This document shows, one piece after another, positions 1-7,693 of a stretch of DNA of 64,000 nucleotides. The stretch is taken from assembly GCA_002238925.1 (NCBI GenBank), contig MPNH01000005.1, forward strand, positions 1-64,000, in the 5' to 3' direction. Each line of letters starts with the position of its first letter. The stretch's first letter is position 1. The translations under genes were made by a program, and so were the position numbers. The stretch is from Spirochaetaceae bacterium bin103. Lineage in GTDB: Bacteria > Spirochaetota > Spirochaetia > SZUA-6 > Bin103. Below the pieces are notes generated by a model. The model worked only from the letters and a program-made list of their open reading frames with translations, did not search any database and had not been told where the DNA came from.

Positions 1-468
1 CGGCGAGCCGCCGGGCGCGGCGGCCGCCAGCAGCGGCTCCGCCTCCCGGCGCGCGAGCCAGTAGGCAATCTCGACGGCGCTGTGCAGCGGTCCGCTGCCG
101 ATGCCCGGACACTCTTCGCCCGCCATGCGCCAACTCTCCTGGTCGGCAAGTTGCGCCGGCCAGAACGGAAAACTGCGGCACTGCAGCGGCCGCGCCGCGT
201 ACACCGAGCACCCGCCCTCGTCCCAGAACACGCAGTCGTAGTTGGGCTGCTCGCGCAGGCTCAGTTGTGTGACGCCGCCCATGTCCACGGTACGGCAGTA
301 GCGCTCGCGCACCTCACGCTCGGACAGATTCAAATGGGCGGCAAGCTGGTCGAGATCGTTCTGCGAGAGCAGGACTACGCCCGGATCGATACGGCAGCAC
401 CGCTGGCAGCGGGTGCAATCGAAGCGCAACCCGTCCGCGAAGAAGGGCACGTCCTGCTGGGACGACAT
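1..468 (-). CDS. YkgJ-family cysteine-cluster protein (partial)
   Basis: The reading frame runs leftward from an ATG at 468 and is still open at the window edge, so the C-terminus is missing. Of the 156 residues visible, the N-terminus carries the CxxCxxCC cluster (Cys18, Cys21, Cys24, Cys25). A second cysteine group follows (Cys-Val-Phe-Trp, Gly-Gly-Cys, then Leu-Gln-Cys-Arg-Ser-Phe-Pro). This spacing is typical of the YkgJ/UPF0153 putative zinc- or iron-chelating family, whose biochemical role is unknown. It lies just downstream of two tRNA genes on the same strand. Family assignment is firm; function is not known. Confidence 0.8.
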   Translation of the reverse strand, partial: MSSQQDVPFFADGLRFDCTRCQRCCRIDPGVVLLSQNDLDQLAAHLNLSEREVRERYCRTVDMGGVTQLSLREQPNYDCVFWDEGGCSVYAARPLQCRSFPFWPAQLADQESWRMAGEECPGIGSGPLHSAVEIAYWLARREAEPLLAAAAPGGSP

Positions 469-495
469 ATGGGCGGCGGACGTCAACGCGGAATT

Positions 496-576
496 GGGGA
501 GAGCAGGATTCGAACCTGCGAAGGCTTTGCCAACAGATTTACAGTCTGCCCCCTTTGGCCACTCGGGAATCTCCCC
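496..576 (-). tRNA. tRNA-Tyr (GUA)
   Basis: This is an 81-nt class II tRNA with a GGGGAGA acceptor arm pairing with TCTCCCC. The T-arm contains GGTTCGAATCC, the anticodon loop carries GTA, and there is a long variable arm of about 14 nt, as expected for bacterial tRNA-Tyr. The 3-prime CCA is not encoded. It follows tRNA-Thr on the same strand and probably shares its transcript. Confidence 0.95.
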
Positions 577-698
577 CCAGATCCGGTACCGTACCCGGCT
601 GGACGTGCTGCAGGTGTGAAAACCCACATGAACGAACCGATATTTACCAGTATTCACCCGCCATTGTCAAGCAGCTTGGGCATGTCAAGCTTGGATCA

Positions 699-770
699 GC
701 CACCTGTCGGATTCGAACCGACGACCTCGAGATTACAAGTCACGCGCTCTGCCAACTGAGCTAAGGTGGC
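699..770 (-). tRNA. tRNA-Thr (UGU)
   Basis: This is a 72-nt tRNA body with acceptor arms GCCACCT and AGGTGGC that pair perfectly. The anticodon loop is CTTGTAA with anticodon TGT. The anticodon stem CGTGA/TCTCG contains one T-T mismatch at position 29:41; the other four pairs are normal. CCA is not encoded. It is transcribed leftward ahead of tRNA-Tyr. Confidence 0.93.
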
Positions 771-859
771 GGGAGTCAGTGTGCTGCATCCCCAATATGG
801 CGCCGCCGCGCCGGGTCCGGCCAGCCCCGCCGCGGCGCGGCGCGCTGCGCTGCGCGAAC

Positions 860-1234
860 TCAGCCGCGCGGGCGGTCAGGCCCGGCCAGGTCGGGACGCA
901 GCCCCTCGGCGCCGTTCAGGTACACCGGCTGCGGGCGCTCGGTCCGGTCCGTGTCGTAGGTGAACAGCATCCTCACCAGGCTCGCCATCTGTCCCTCCAC
1001 GGTGGCTTCCTGAACGCAGAACAGCGGTACCTCTCCGAATCGGCCGAGACGCAAGGCGGTGGCCGGATTGGCCACGGTGAGGTCTTCCGTCAACGAGCAC
1101 AGGACCGAGATGATGCGATTCATCTCGATGCCGTTCGTCGCCATGATTTTGTCGGCAAGCTTGGTGGCGGCCTCATGGATGGCCGACTTTTCGTTGCTGC
1201 GCACTCTGATGGCGCCACGCACCGCAACTACCAC
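860..1234 (-). CDS. aroH: chorismate mutase, AroH type
   Basis: This 124-residue protein matches the monofunctional Bacillus-type (AroH trimer) chorismate mutase, which converts chorismate to prephenate for Phe and Tyr synthesis in the cytoplasm. Visible family features are the N-terminal VRGAI with the active-site Arg, the Cys-x-x-Glu pair in FCVQE, the Arg of the LVRML strand, and the C-terminal VYLNGAEGLRPDL carrying the conserved Tyr and Arg. The GTG start at 1234 puts VVAVRGA at the N-terminus, as in family members. It stands alone rather than in an aromatic operon. The C-terminal tail is Pro/Arg-rich. Confidence 0.88.
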   Translation of the reverse strand: MVVAVRGAIRVRSNEKSAIHEAATKLADKIMATNGIEMNRIISVLCSLTEDLTVANPATALRLGRFGEVPLFCVQEATVEGQMASLVRMLFTYDTDRTERPQPVYLNGAEGLRPDLAGPDRPRG

Positions 1235-1309
1235 CCGGCTGCCCCCGCGGCGATGCGTCGCGACCCGGATCCGCCCGATTCCATGGCCGTGGATTGTAAC
1301 GGCCTGGCT

Positions 1310-1669
1310 CTAAAGCTGGAACCAGATCAGCAGGAATATCGATGCCAGCAGCAGCGCGATCGCTAGTGCGGTCGCGAGCGCGGTGGCGGCCAGTTGCAGC
1401 ATGCCCATCGTGCCGGCGGTGAACGCGCGGATCAGGCAGTAGCCGACCCGGTACACCCCCGATCCGCCGGCTGCGATGCCGGCCACCTCCATCAGCCGCA
1501 GCAACAGCAACTGTGTCTGGTCGAGGAACCCCTGAACGTTGCCAAGCAGGTACAGCACGGACAGCAGCACCAGGTGGAGAAAGCTGTACCACAGGATTCG
1601 GCCGCTCAGCTCGCCCAACGCCACGGCCATGCCGCGCACGTCGAACCGCCAAGGTTGCACTACGCTCAA
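1310..1669 (-). CDS. small membrane protein, unknown function
   Basis: This 119-residue protein starts at a TTG (1669), with an in-frame ATG 13 codons later as an alternative. It is strongly hydrophobic. A segment around residues 27-47 (Leu-rich, WYSFLHLVLLSVLYLLGN) and a C-terminal pair around 85-118 (Ala/Leu-rich, ending IFLLIWFQL) look like membrane helices. I do not recognise a family. It is divergent from the SPFH-like gene at 1691, only 21 bp away, so the two may share a promoter region. Confidence 0.5.
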   Translation of the reverse strand: MSVVQPWRFDVRGMAVALGELSGRILWYSFLHLVLLSVLYLLGNVQGFLDQTQLLLLRLMEVAGIAAGGSGVYRVGYCLIRAFTAGTMGMLQLAATALATALAIALLLASIFLLIWFQL

Positions 1670-1690
1670 AGAATCCTCGATACTCGGTGC

Positions 1691-2560
1691 ATGAAAGGCC
1701 TGATCAGTATCATAGTGCTATTGGGCGTTGCCGGCACCATATTCGTAGCCGGGTGGATCCAGATCCTGCTGCCCGCCGCCACCTACGCGGTGCAGTTTTC
1801 CAAGACCGGCGGCTACGATGCGCGCGTCATCGCGCCGGCCACCTTCGCATGGCGATGGGAACGGGTCATTCCCGGGAATGTTACGCTGTACTTCTTCGCC
1901 GTGCAGCCGGCCACCGTCAGCACGCCGATCCGCGGCACGCTGCCGTCCGCGGATACGGTGGCAAGCGTGCTGCCGGGCAACGTCGATTTCGGGTATCAGG
2001 CCACCGTGTCCGTGACGTTCTCCGTGCGCCCGGAGGCGCTGCCCCACCTGGTGGCAACCGAGGGCCTGTTGCCGGAGTCGCTGCCCGCCTGGACGCAGGC
2101 CAAGGGAGAGGCGGTCGCTCACGCCGCGTTCGAGCGCCTGCAGACCGGCGATCTGGCCGGGGCTCTGCGCAATCTCGCCGCGGTGGAGGCGCGCGTGGCC
2201 GGCGCGCTCGCCGAGCAGTTCCCGGCGGTGGAGATTCGCGCGGTGCGGTTCGCGGATCTGCGTCTTCCCGACCTGGAACTGTACGAACGCGCGCGCCGCT
2301 CCTACCTGGCGCTGCTGGAGGCGCGCTCCGAAGCGCGCCGTGTCGCGGCGCTGAATCTGGCATCGGAACGGGAGCGCGGGGTGGCGGCGGCGGAAGCACG
2401 CCGCGAGGCGCTGCAGGTGCTGCGCGAGTACGGCCAAGTGCTCGAAGACTTCCCGATTCTGATCCAGTTCCTCGCCCTGCAGAGCGACGACGGGCGCGAA
2501 TCGTTCATTGACCTGCCCGCCCAGGAGGCACTCGAACCGGCGCTCGAACCGGCACCGTAA
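1691..2560 (+). CDS. membrane-anchored SPFH/band-7-like protein
   Basis: This 289-residue protein has one N-terminal membrane anchor (about residues 3-28). A beta-rich domain of about 130 residues follows, then an Ala/Glu/Arg-rich region likely to form a coiled coil (about 205-255), and an acidic-proline tail. This anchor, beta domain and coiled-coil order resembles SPFH/prohibitin-like proteins, but I see no decisive motif and call it a resemblance only. The ATG at 1691 directly precedes the hydrophobic segment. Residues near 255-270 (DFPILIQFLAL) are also hydrophobic. Confidence 0.55.
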   Translation: MKGLISIIVLLGVAGTIFVAGWIQILLPAATYAVQFSKTGGYDARVIAPATFAWRWERVIPGNVTLYFFAVQPATVSTPIRGTLPSADTVASVLPGNVDFGYQATVSVTFSVRPEALPHLVATEGLLPESLPAWTQAKGEAVAHAAFERLQTGDLAGALRNLAAVEARVAGALAEQFPAVEIRAVRFADLRLPDLELYERARRSYLALLEARSEARRVAALNLASERERGVAAAEARREALQVLREYGQVLEDFPILIQFLALQSDDGRESFIDLPAQEALEPALEPAP

Positions 2561-2597
2561 CCGGATCTGCGCCCGTGCCGGCAGCGAGCCGGCGCGC

Positions 2598-3254
2598 TCA
2601 GGGCGGAATTGGCAGGCGCTCGAGGTTGCGAATCATCAGCAGGCGGCCGCGCTCGACAGCGACCTGCCACTCGTCGGCCACCACCACGTTGCTGACGCTG
2701 GCATGGCCGCGCCGCAGCCGGATGCCGTCGAGCGGCCAGCGCAAGCCGTGCGACGAGAGCCCGTCGGCGGTGCCGGACAGCGGAAACAGCGACACCGTGC
2801 TGCCGCGGTGTCCGCGAAAACATGCGCGGCCGGCGATTGCCTCCATGTGCTCGCCGGCGGTAAGCCACACCCGGAGGCGCCGGTCGCGCTCGAACAGGCC
2901 GAGCACGGCGAGTTGATGGTCGAACCGCCCGCCGCCCCCGCCAGCCACGATTATGAGTCCGCAGCCGCGCTCGGCAAGCGCCTGCAGGCCGAGTTCGGCG
3001 TCGGTGAGCGCCTTGTCGGGATTGGCCGCGCGTACGCACCCGGCTGGCAGCCGCGCCAGTTCGGACCGCCGGGTCACCGAATCGAGGTCGCCGACCACCA
3101 GGTCGGGCTGCACGCCGAGTTCCACGGCAAGGTCGAATCCGCTGTCCGCGGCCACCACCACGCCCACCCGTTGCAGGTACGGCGCCACCACCGCGCGCGG
3201 CGGACCGGCGCTGCCCAGCAGCAACAAGCCGTTCGATAATCGCCGCGACGCCAT
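2598..3254 (-). CDS. thiN: thiamine pyrophosphokinase
   Basis: This 218-residue protein transfers pyrophosphate from ATP to thiamine to make thiamine diphosphate. The catalytic N-terminal domain shows an ADSGFDLA strand-turn, the PDLVVGDLDSV motif with the Asp residues that bind Mg-ATP, and PDKALTDAE, the counterpart of the usual DKDxTD motif. The C-terminal half is the beta-sandwich thiamin-binding domain, including RFDHQLAVL. The ATG at 3254 is chosen because the Rossmann strand GLLLLGSAG follows at once; an ATG at 3278 would add eight residues. It is divergent from cca. Confidence 0.85.
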   Translation of the reverse strand: MASRRLSNGLLLLGSAGPPRAVVAPYLQRVGVVVAADSGFDLAVELGVQPDLVVGDLDSVTRRSELARLPAGCVRAANPDKALTDAELGLQALAERGCGLIIVAGGGGGRFDHQLAVLGLFERDRRLRVWLTAGEHMEAIAGRACFRGHRGSTVSLFPLSGTADGLSSHGLRWPLDGIRLRRGHASVSNVVVADEWQVAVERGRLLMIRNLERLPIPP

Positions 3255-3372
3255 CGCCGCACTGTACCGAACCGTCATGGCGCCGCCAACCGGCCCACCT
3301 GCATGCTTCCGCGTGCGCACCCGCCCGCGGGCGTGGCGGAGCGCCGCGCGGCGTGAGTACAATATCGGCATC

Positions 3373-4824
3373 GTGTTCTCCGTGCCTCGCGTGGTAAAAC
3401 GGTTCGCGCGTCCGTTCGCCGACCGCGGCCTGCAGTGCTGGCTGGTGGGCGGCGCCGTGCGCGACCTGCTCATGCGCCGCCCGCCCGGCGACTTCGACAT
3501 TGCCACCGACGCGCACCCGGAGCAGGTCGGCGGCATGTTCCGCCACGTCATCCCCACCGGCCTGCGCCACGGCACCGTGACCGTACTGTTCGCTGGCCGG
3601 CAGCTGGAGGTGACCACGTTCCGCACCGAATCCGGGTATCGCGACGGCCGCCGCCCCGACAGCGTCGCATTCGCGCCAACCATCGAGGAGGACCTGAGCC
3701 GCCGCGACTTCACCATCAACGGCATCGCGATGGAGGTACCGGGCGGACGAATCGTCGATCCGTTCGGGGGACGTGCCGACCTGAAGCGCGGCCTGATCCG
3801 CGCCATCGGCGACCCGGCAGAGCGCTTCGCCGAGGATGGCCTGCGCCCGCTGCGCGCCTGCCGCATTGCGGCGCAGCTCGGCTTTCGCGTCGATGCGGCC
3901 ACCGGAGCGGCGATTCCCGGCAGCCTGGATACGGTGCGCCGGGTCGCCGCCGAGCGCATCGGCGCCGAGATCGACCGCATCGTGCTCGCCCCGCGCCCAT
4001 CGGTCGGCCTGCGGCTGATGGAGGAGACCGGACTGCTCGAACTCCTGCTCCCTGAACTGCACCGCTGCGTGGGGGTGGAGCAGCGCCAGCCGCCGGGGCG
4101 CGCGGCCGACGAGCCCGAATTCGACGTGTTCACCCACTCGCTGGCGGCGTGCGACGCCAGCGACTCCGAGCCGGTGCTGCGCTGGGCGGGGTTGCTGCAC
4201 GACATCGGCAAGGCCACCACGATGGTTCGCGACGCCGATGGTACCCTCACGTTCCATCACCACGACCGCGAGTCGGCACGCATGACGGGCGAGATTTTCG
4301 ACCGCCTGCGCTATCCGCACGCGCGGCGCGACGAGGTCGCCCACCTGGTGGCGCTGCACATGTTCCAGTACGACGAACACTGGTCCGACGCGGCGGTGCG
4401 CCGCTTCGTGGCACGCGTCGGCCGCGATCGGCTCGATGATCTGCTGGCGCTGCGCCGCGCGGACCAGATGGGCCGTTACGGCGCCGCCCACCACGGCCGG
4501 TTGACGCCGCGCCTGGTCGCGCTCGCGAGCCGCGTGGAGGCGGTGATGGCGCAGAGCGAAGCGCTCACGGTGCGCGATCTTGCCGTGAACGGGAACGACC
4601 TCATGACCGAGCTGGACCTGGCGCCCGGTCCGGTGCTGGGCGTCCTGCTGCGCGAGCTGCTGGAGGCGGTGCTCGACGATCCGACCCAGAACCAGCGCGA
4701 CACGCTGCTTGCCATCGCCGCCAACTTCTACCGCTCGCGGATCCGGCAGGATGCGCGCCCTCAGCCGGCCGCCGGGCCTGACCCGCGTTCGCGGCCGCCG
4801 GGCCGTCCGGTCAGCGCAGAGTAA
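3373..4824 (+). CDS. cca: CCA tRNA nucleotidyltransferase / poly(A) polymerase family, with HD domain
   Basis: This 483-residue protein has the class II nucleotidyltransferase head: LVGGAVRD, then the metal-binding DFD of PGDFDIATD, and the RRDFTINGIAM motif that selects the base and sugar. An RNA-binding neck follows, then an HD domain (LLHDIGK, with His pairs around HFHHHD). It should add or repair the CCA tail; none of the three tRNAs here encodes CCA. The GTG at 3373 gives a family-like N-terminus. The last 64 bp overlap rnc on the opposite strand. Confidence 0.85.
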   Translation: MFSVPRVVKRFARPFADRGLQCWLVGGAVRDLLMRRPPGDFDIATDAHPEQVGGMFRHVIPTGLRHGTVTVLFAGRQLEVTTFRTESGYRDGRRPDSVAFAPTIEEDLSRRDFTINGIAMEVPGGRIVDPFGGRADLKRGLIRAIGDPAERFAEDGLRPLRACRIAAQLGFRVDAATGAAIPGSLDTVRRVAAERIGAEIDRIVLAPRPSVGLRLMEETGLLELLLPELHRCVGVEQRQPPGRAADEPEFDVFTHSLAACDASDSEPVLRWAGLLHDIGKATTMVRDADGTLTFHHHDRESARMTGEIFDRLRYPHARRDEVAHLVALHMFQYDEHWSDAAVRRFVARVGRDRLDDLLALRRADQMGRYGAAHHGRLTPRLVALASRVEAVMAQSEALTVRDLAVNGNDLMTELDLAPGPVLGVLLRELLEAVLDDPTQNQRDTLLAIAANFYRSRIRQDARPQPAAGPDPRSRPPGRPVSAE

Positions 4825-5627
4825 GCGCGGGCCGCGGCCTGCTGTTCGGCCGCCTTCTTGTTCTTGCCCGAGCCGGGACCGTAGGTTTGGCCGCCGAGTT
4901 GCACCGCGATCCAGAAGGTGCGGTCATGGTCGGGGCCTTCGCGCTTGACCACCCGGTAGCGCGGATGGCTGCGGAAGCGCTTCTGGGCCAACTGCTGGAG
5001 CAACGTCTTGAAGTCCTGGCGGTGGTTGTTGCTGGCGACGCGCTCGATTTCCGGACGCAGTGAGCGCAGCACGAATTCCTGCGCCGCGGCGGTCCCGGAG
5101 TCCAAATAGAAGGCGCCGATGATCGCCTCCATCGCATCGGCCAGAATTGCTTTCTTGGTGCGGCCGCCGGTGAGTTCCTCGCCACGGCCAATCAACACGT
5201 ACGACGACAGGTCCAGCCGCGTCGCCCAGTCGTACAGCGCCTCCTCGCTCACCACGAACGACTTGACGCGCGCCAGGTCGCCCTCGGTGCGCTGCCCGCT
5301 GGTGGTAAACAACTCGTCGCTTATCGCCAGACCGAGCACCGCGTCGCCGAGGAACTCCAGCTTTTCATTGTTGGCGGCGCCGGGGCGCTTCGCCGCCGCC
5401 GGCTTGCGGATCCCGCTGCCGACGCTGCCGACGCTGCCGACGGTGCCGAGCACGCCGGCCTCGTGCGCATACGAGCGGTGGCACAAGGCGAGGTTGAGCA
5501 AGGCGAGATCGCGGAAACGGACGCCGGCCCGCCGCTGCAACCGGCGCAGGGCGGCACGGCGCGCGGCGTCGGCAGGCAACCCGCGGACGTGGAAACCGCG
5601 GTTCTTTGCGCGGCGGATAAACGGCAT
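4761..5627 (-). CDS. rnc: ribonuclease III
   Basis: This 288-residue double-strand-specific endoribonuclease processes rRNA precursors and structured mRNAs. The RNase III domain carries the NEKLEFLGDAVL signature and the second acidic site DAMEAIIGAFYLD. A C-terminal dsRNA-binding domain ends in KNKKAAEQQAAARAY. Between SYAHEAGV and the signature helix is an insertion of about 25 residues containing three Val-Gly-Ser repeats and a basic stretch; most family members have only a short loop here. The ATG at 5627 is preferred over one six codons upstream. It lies downstream of acpP, as in many bacteria. Confidence 0.9.
   Translation of the reverse strand: MPFIRRAKNRGFHVRGLPADAARRAALRRLQRRAGVRFRDLALLNLALCHRSYAHEAGVLGTVGSVGSVGSGIRKPAAAKRPGAANNEKLEFLGDAVLGLAISDELFTTSGQRTEGDLARVKSFVVSEEALYDWATRLDLSSYVLIGRGEELTGGRTKKAILADAMEAIIGAFYLDSGTAAAQEFVLRSLRPEIERVASNNHRQDFKTLLQQLAQKRFRSHPRYRVVKREGPDHDRTFWIAVQLGGQTYGPGSGKNKKAAEQQAAARAYSALTGRPGGRERGSGPAAG
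5415..5450 (-). repeat. 9-bp tandem repeat inside rnc
   Basis: Three perfect copies of gctgccgac (plus strand) and one degenerate copy (ggtgccgag) follow each other directly. Each unit encodes three residues, which gives the Val-Gly-Ser run in the RNase III insertion loop. The unit length keeps the reading frame whatever the copy number. Confidence 0.85.
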
Positions 5628-5709
5628 TCGCACTGCTCCGTGCACGGATGCCGCGCCGGGAGCGTGCGGAGAGGAATCCCGGCGCGGTGCGGAGGAATCC
5701 CGGCGCGGT

Positions 5710-5955
5710 CTACTTGCCGCTGATCTGCGACTCGATGAAGGCCAGTGCGTCCTTTACGGTTTCGAACTCGTTGGCCTTCTCGTCGGGTATCGTGATGCCC
5801 AGTTCCTCTTCGATGGCATACACCAATTCGTAAGTGTCCAGGCTGTCAGCACCCAGGTCCTGTCGAAACGACGAGTCGAGCGTAATCTTGCCCTCGTCGA
5901 TCTCGAGACGGTCGGCTATGAGCTTCTTCATCTTGTCGAAGAGCTGTTCATCCAT
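5710..5955 (-). CDS. acpP: acyl carrier protein
   Basis: This 81-residue acidic, helical protein has the phosphopantetheine site GADSLD (Ser38). It carries growing acyl chains for fatty-acid and lipid synthesis in the cytoplasm. The ATG at 5955 is preceded by a clear ribosome binding site, GGAGG, about 8 nt upstream. It sits between rpmF and rnc, a common order in bacteria. Length and motif are standard for the family. Confidence 0.95.
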   Translation of the reverse strand: MDEQLFDKMKKLIADRLEIDEGKITLDSSFRQDLGADSLDTYELVYAIEEELGITIPDEKANEFETVKDALAFIESQISGK

Positions 5956-5983
5956 CGTTATGTCCTCCGATTTTCCCGGCCGG

Positions 5984-6178
5984 CTAGGCCAACTCGTCGG
6001 GCTTGAGCACCTGCCGTCCGCGATAATGTCCACATGCATGGCACACCCGGTGAAGAACCATCCGACTGCCGCACTGGGGACACTCGATCATGCTCGGCAG
6101 CGCGATGCGCATGTTTACCGCCCGCCTCCGACGACTCCGCGCTTTGGAGTGTTTCCGTTTCGGCCCTATAGACGCCAT
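5984..6178 (-). CDS. rpmF: 50S ribosomal protein L32
   Basis: This 64-residue basic ribosomal protein has the typical N-terminal PKRKHSKARSRRRRA segment. A zinc ribbon follows, with Cys-Pro-Gln-Cys and Cys-His-Ala-Cys, so this is the zinc-binding (C+) form. The family motif HRVCHACGHYRGRQVL is complete. The ATG at 6178 follows the coaD stop by 3 bp. Confidence 0.95.
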   Translation of the reverse strand: MASIGPKRKHSKARSRRRRAVNMRIALPSMIECPQCGSRMVLHRVCHACGHYRGRQVLKPDELA

Positions 6179-6181
6179 TTG

Positions 6182-6913
6182 CTATTTCCCAATTCGGTGT
6201 GCTGCTGCGCCGCCCGCTTCGACGAAGTCGGCGACGGCAAGGCAACGCTCACGTATAGTTCGTTGGCCAGCGGCTTCCACCGCGGCGAAGTCTGCGCAAC
6301 CTAACAAGGCGCGCATGCAGATGTCAAGCGACTGCGCCGGCGACTGCCGGCAACCGGCACCCGGCGCGCTGGTCAGGAGCCGGCCGGGACGGCCACCGGG
6401 CCCCCGGCGGTCGGGCCGGGCCCCGGCCGGGCCGCCCCCCGGGCCGAGCTTGGCGGCCAGGGCATCCGCCACTACCGGCGGCACCATCGCGTTGATGTCG
6501 CCGCCGAGACTGGCGACCTCCTTGATGCCCGACGAACGCAGCACGAAGTACTTCTGATCGGTGGGCAGAAAGATGGTCTCGATGGCGGGGTACAGAGCCT
6601 TGTTCATCATCGACAACTCGAACTCGTACTCGAAGTCGGACATGGCGCGCACGCCGCGCAACAGGGTGGTGACTCCGACGCGCCGCGCGAACTCGACGAT
6701 CAGGCCGTTCCACACGTGCACCTCGGTATTGGGCAGGTCGGCCACCAGCGCGTTTACCATCGCCAATCGTTCTTCGGCGGTGAACAGCGCCGACTTCTGC
6801 GGGTGCACGGCAATCACCACGACCACCCGGGCGAACATCCGGGTCGCACGCCGCATCAGGTCGAGGTGGCCGTTGGTGGGTGGGTCGAAGGTGCCGGGAA
6901 AGATCACCTGCAC
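6182..6913 (-). CDS. coaD: phosphopantetheine adenylyltransferase with long C-terminal tail
   Basis: Residues 1-161 are a standard CoaD. They include the GTFDPPTNGH nucleotidyltransferase motif at the N-terminus, GLIVEFARR, LLRGVRAMSDFEYEFELSMMN, and SSGIKEVASLGGDI. CoaD adenylates 4-prime-phosphopantetheine in CoA synthesis. The frame then continues for about 80 more residues, first Gly/Pro/Arg-rich and then ordinary, up to 6182; normal CoaD ends near residue 160. The tail may be real, or a nearby stop may have been lost by an indel in the G6/C6 run at 6435-6440. The GTG at 6913 gives the family N-terminus MQVIFPG. Confidence 0.85.
   Translation of the reverse strand: MQVIFPGTFDPPTNGHLDLMRRATRMFARVVVVIAVHPQKSALFTAEERLAMVNALVADLPNTEVHVWNGLIVEFARRVGVTTLLRGVRAMSDFEYEFELSMMNKALYPAIETIFLPTDQKYFVLRSSGIKEVASLGGDINAMVPPVVADALAAKLGPGGGPAGARPDRRGPGGRPGRLLTSAPGAGCRQSPAQSLDICMRALLGCADFAAVEAAGQRTIRERCLAVADFVEAGGAAAHRIGK
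6298..6327 (-). promoter_or_regulatory. candidate sigma-70 promoter ahead of rpmF
   Basis: On the minus strand a perfect TTGACA (6327-6322) is followed after 18 nt by a weak -10 (TAGGTT, 6303-6298). It would drive rpmF-acpP-rnc. It lies inside the unusual C-terminal tail of coaD, which fits the idea that this stretch was once intergenic. The -10 match is poor. Confidence 0.3.
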
Positions 6914-7287
6914 GGCACTTCCTCGCTGGCGGCGACCTCGCTGGCGGCGACGTTCACGCGCCGCTCCGGCATCGGCAGGCGCAGTTCCTCGCGCCACGCC
7001 GGCGCCGAGTCCCGCTCCTCGACCTCTATCCGCTTGTGGATCAACAGGGTGCCGCCCCGGTCGCCCGACCGCGCGGAGGCGCGCATTTGCACGATGCCGA
7101 AACTGCCCCCGCCCAGGTAGCACAGCCGTGCGCCTTCCTCCAGTTCCTCCCGCTCGCCGAGCAGGGCAACGATGCAGTCGAAATGGGCCGGAGCCCCGCG
7201 ATCCCCGTAGGCGATCGCGGTGTACAGGTCGTCCACCGGCTCCGCGCACAGCGGACAGGTGCGCGGACCGGTCGCCGGCGCGGGCAC
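6904..7287 (-). CDS. conserved zinc-site protein of unknown function
   Basis: This frame encodes 127 residues from a GTG at 7287. Near the N-terminus is a CPLCAEPVDDLYTAIA segment followed by GAPAHFDCIVALL, a C-x-x-C plus H-x-x-C arrangement likely to bind zinc. A predicted beta region with GGGSFGIV comes next, and a basic C-terminus overlaps the coaD start by 10 bp. I believe similar proteins occur in other spirochaetes but cannot name a function. The frame stays open upstream to about 7530 without another ATG/GTG/TTG start, so the true N-terminus may be the separate fragment at 7288-7559 joined by a frameshift. Confidence 0.55.
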   Translation of the reverse strand: MPAPATGPRTCPLCAEPVDDLYTAIAYGDRGAPAHFDCIVALLGEREELEEGARLCYLGGGSFGIVQMRASARSGDRGGTLLIHKRIEVEERDSAPAWREELRLPMPERRVNVAASEVAASEEVPCR

Positions 7288-7559
7288 GGGGGCGCGCGGC
7301 TCGCCGGTGCCCTGCGCAGCAACCGGGCCGCGCGGCTCGCCGGTCGCCGGCGCGGCGTTGTCGCGCGCAGCGTCGTCGCGCGCAGCCGGGGTGCGATTCG
7401 CGGTCGGTGCCGGGGCGGGGCCGGGCGGCCGGGGACGCCGCCGGGGGGGGCGGCGGGGGCGGGTCGGGCCGCCGGCGACCGCCGGCGGCGGCGCCGACGG
7501 CGCCGATTCGCGGGCCGTCGCTGCGGGCCCTGCTCGCTACTGCTGTGCTTCTGTTCCAT
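7288..7559 (-). other. probable out-of-frame 5-prime part of the 6904 gene
   Basis: An ATG at 7559 begins MEQKHSSSEQ followed by a run of nine arginines and a Pro/Ala/Arg-rich stretch. That looks like a real N-terminus but is in a different frame from the zinc-site protein downstream. The two frames meet around a G8 run at 7443-7450 (plus strand); one added base there would join them. The rest of the gap to the next gene (7560-7693) shows no gene. Confidence 0.4.
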
Positions 7560-7693
7560 TTCCTGATTCCGATTGGTCCGTCGCGGACCGGCGGGCGCAG
7601 CGGCGCAACCAATGCCGTGCGCCAGCGTCGAGATCCTGCGATCAGTGTAGCGGGAAATCCGCTCCCGAGTCCCCCGGCGTCGTTACCCGAATC

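Noticed and set aside
2302..4494. A 730-codon minus-strand frame across thiN and cca
   Set aside because: It covers two convincing genes and translates to Arg/Ala-rich sequence without motifs. It is a composition artefact.
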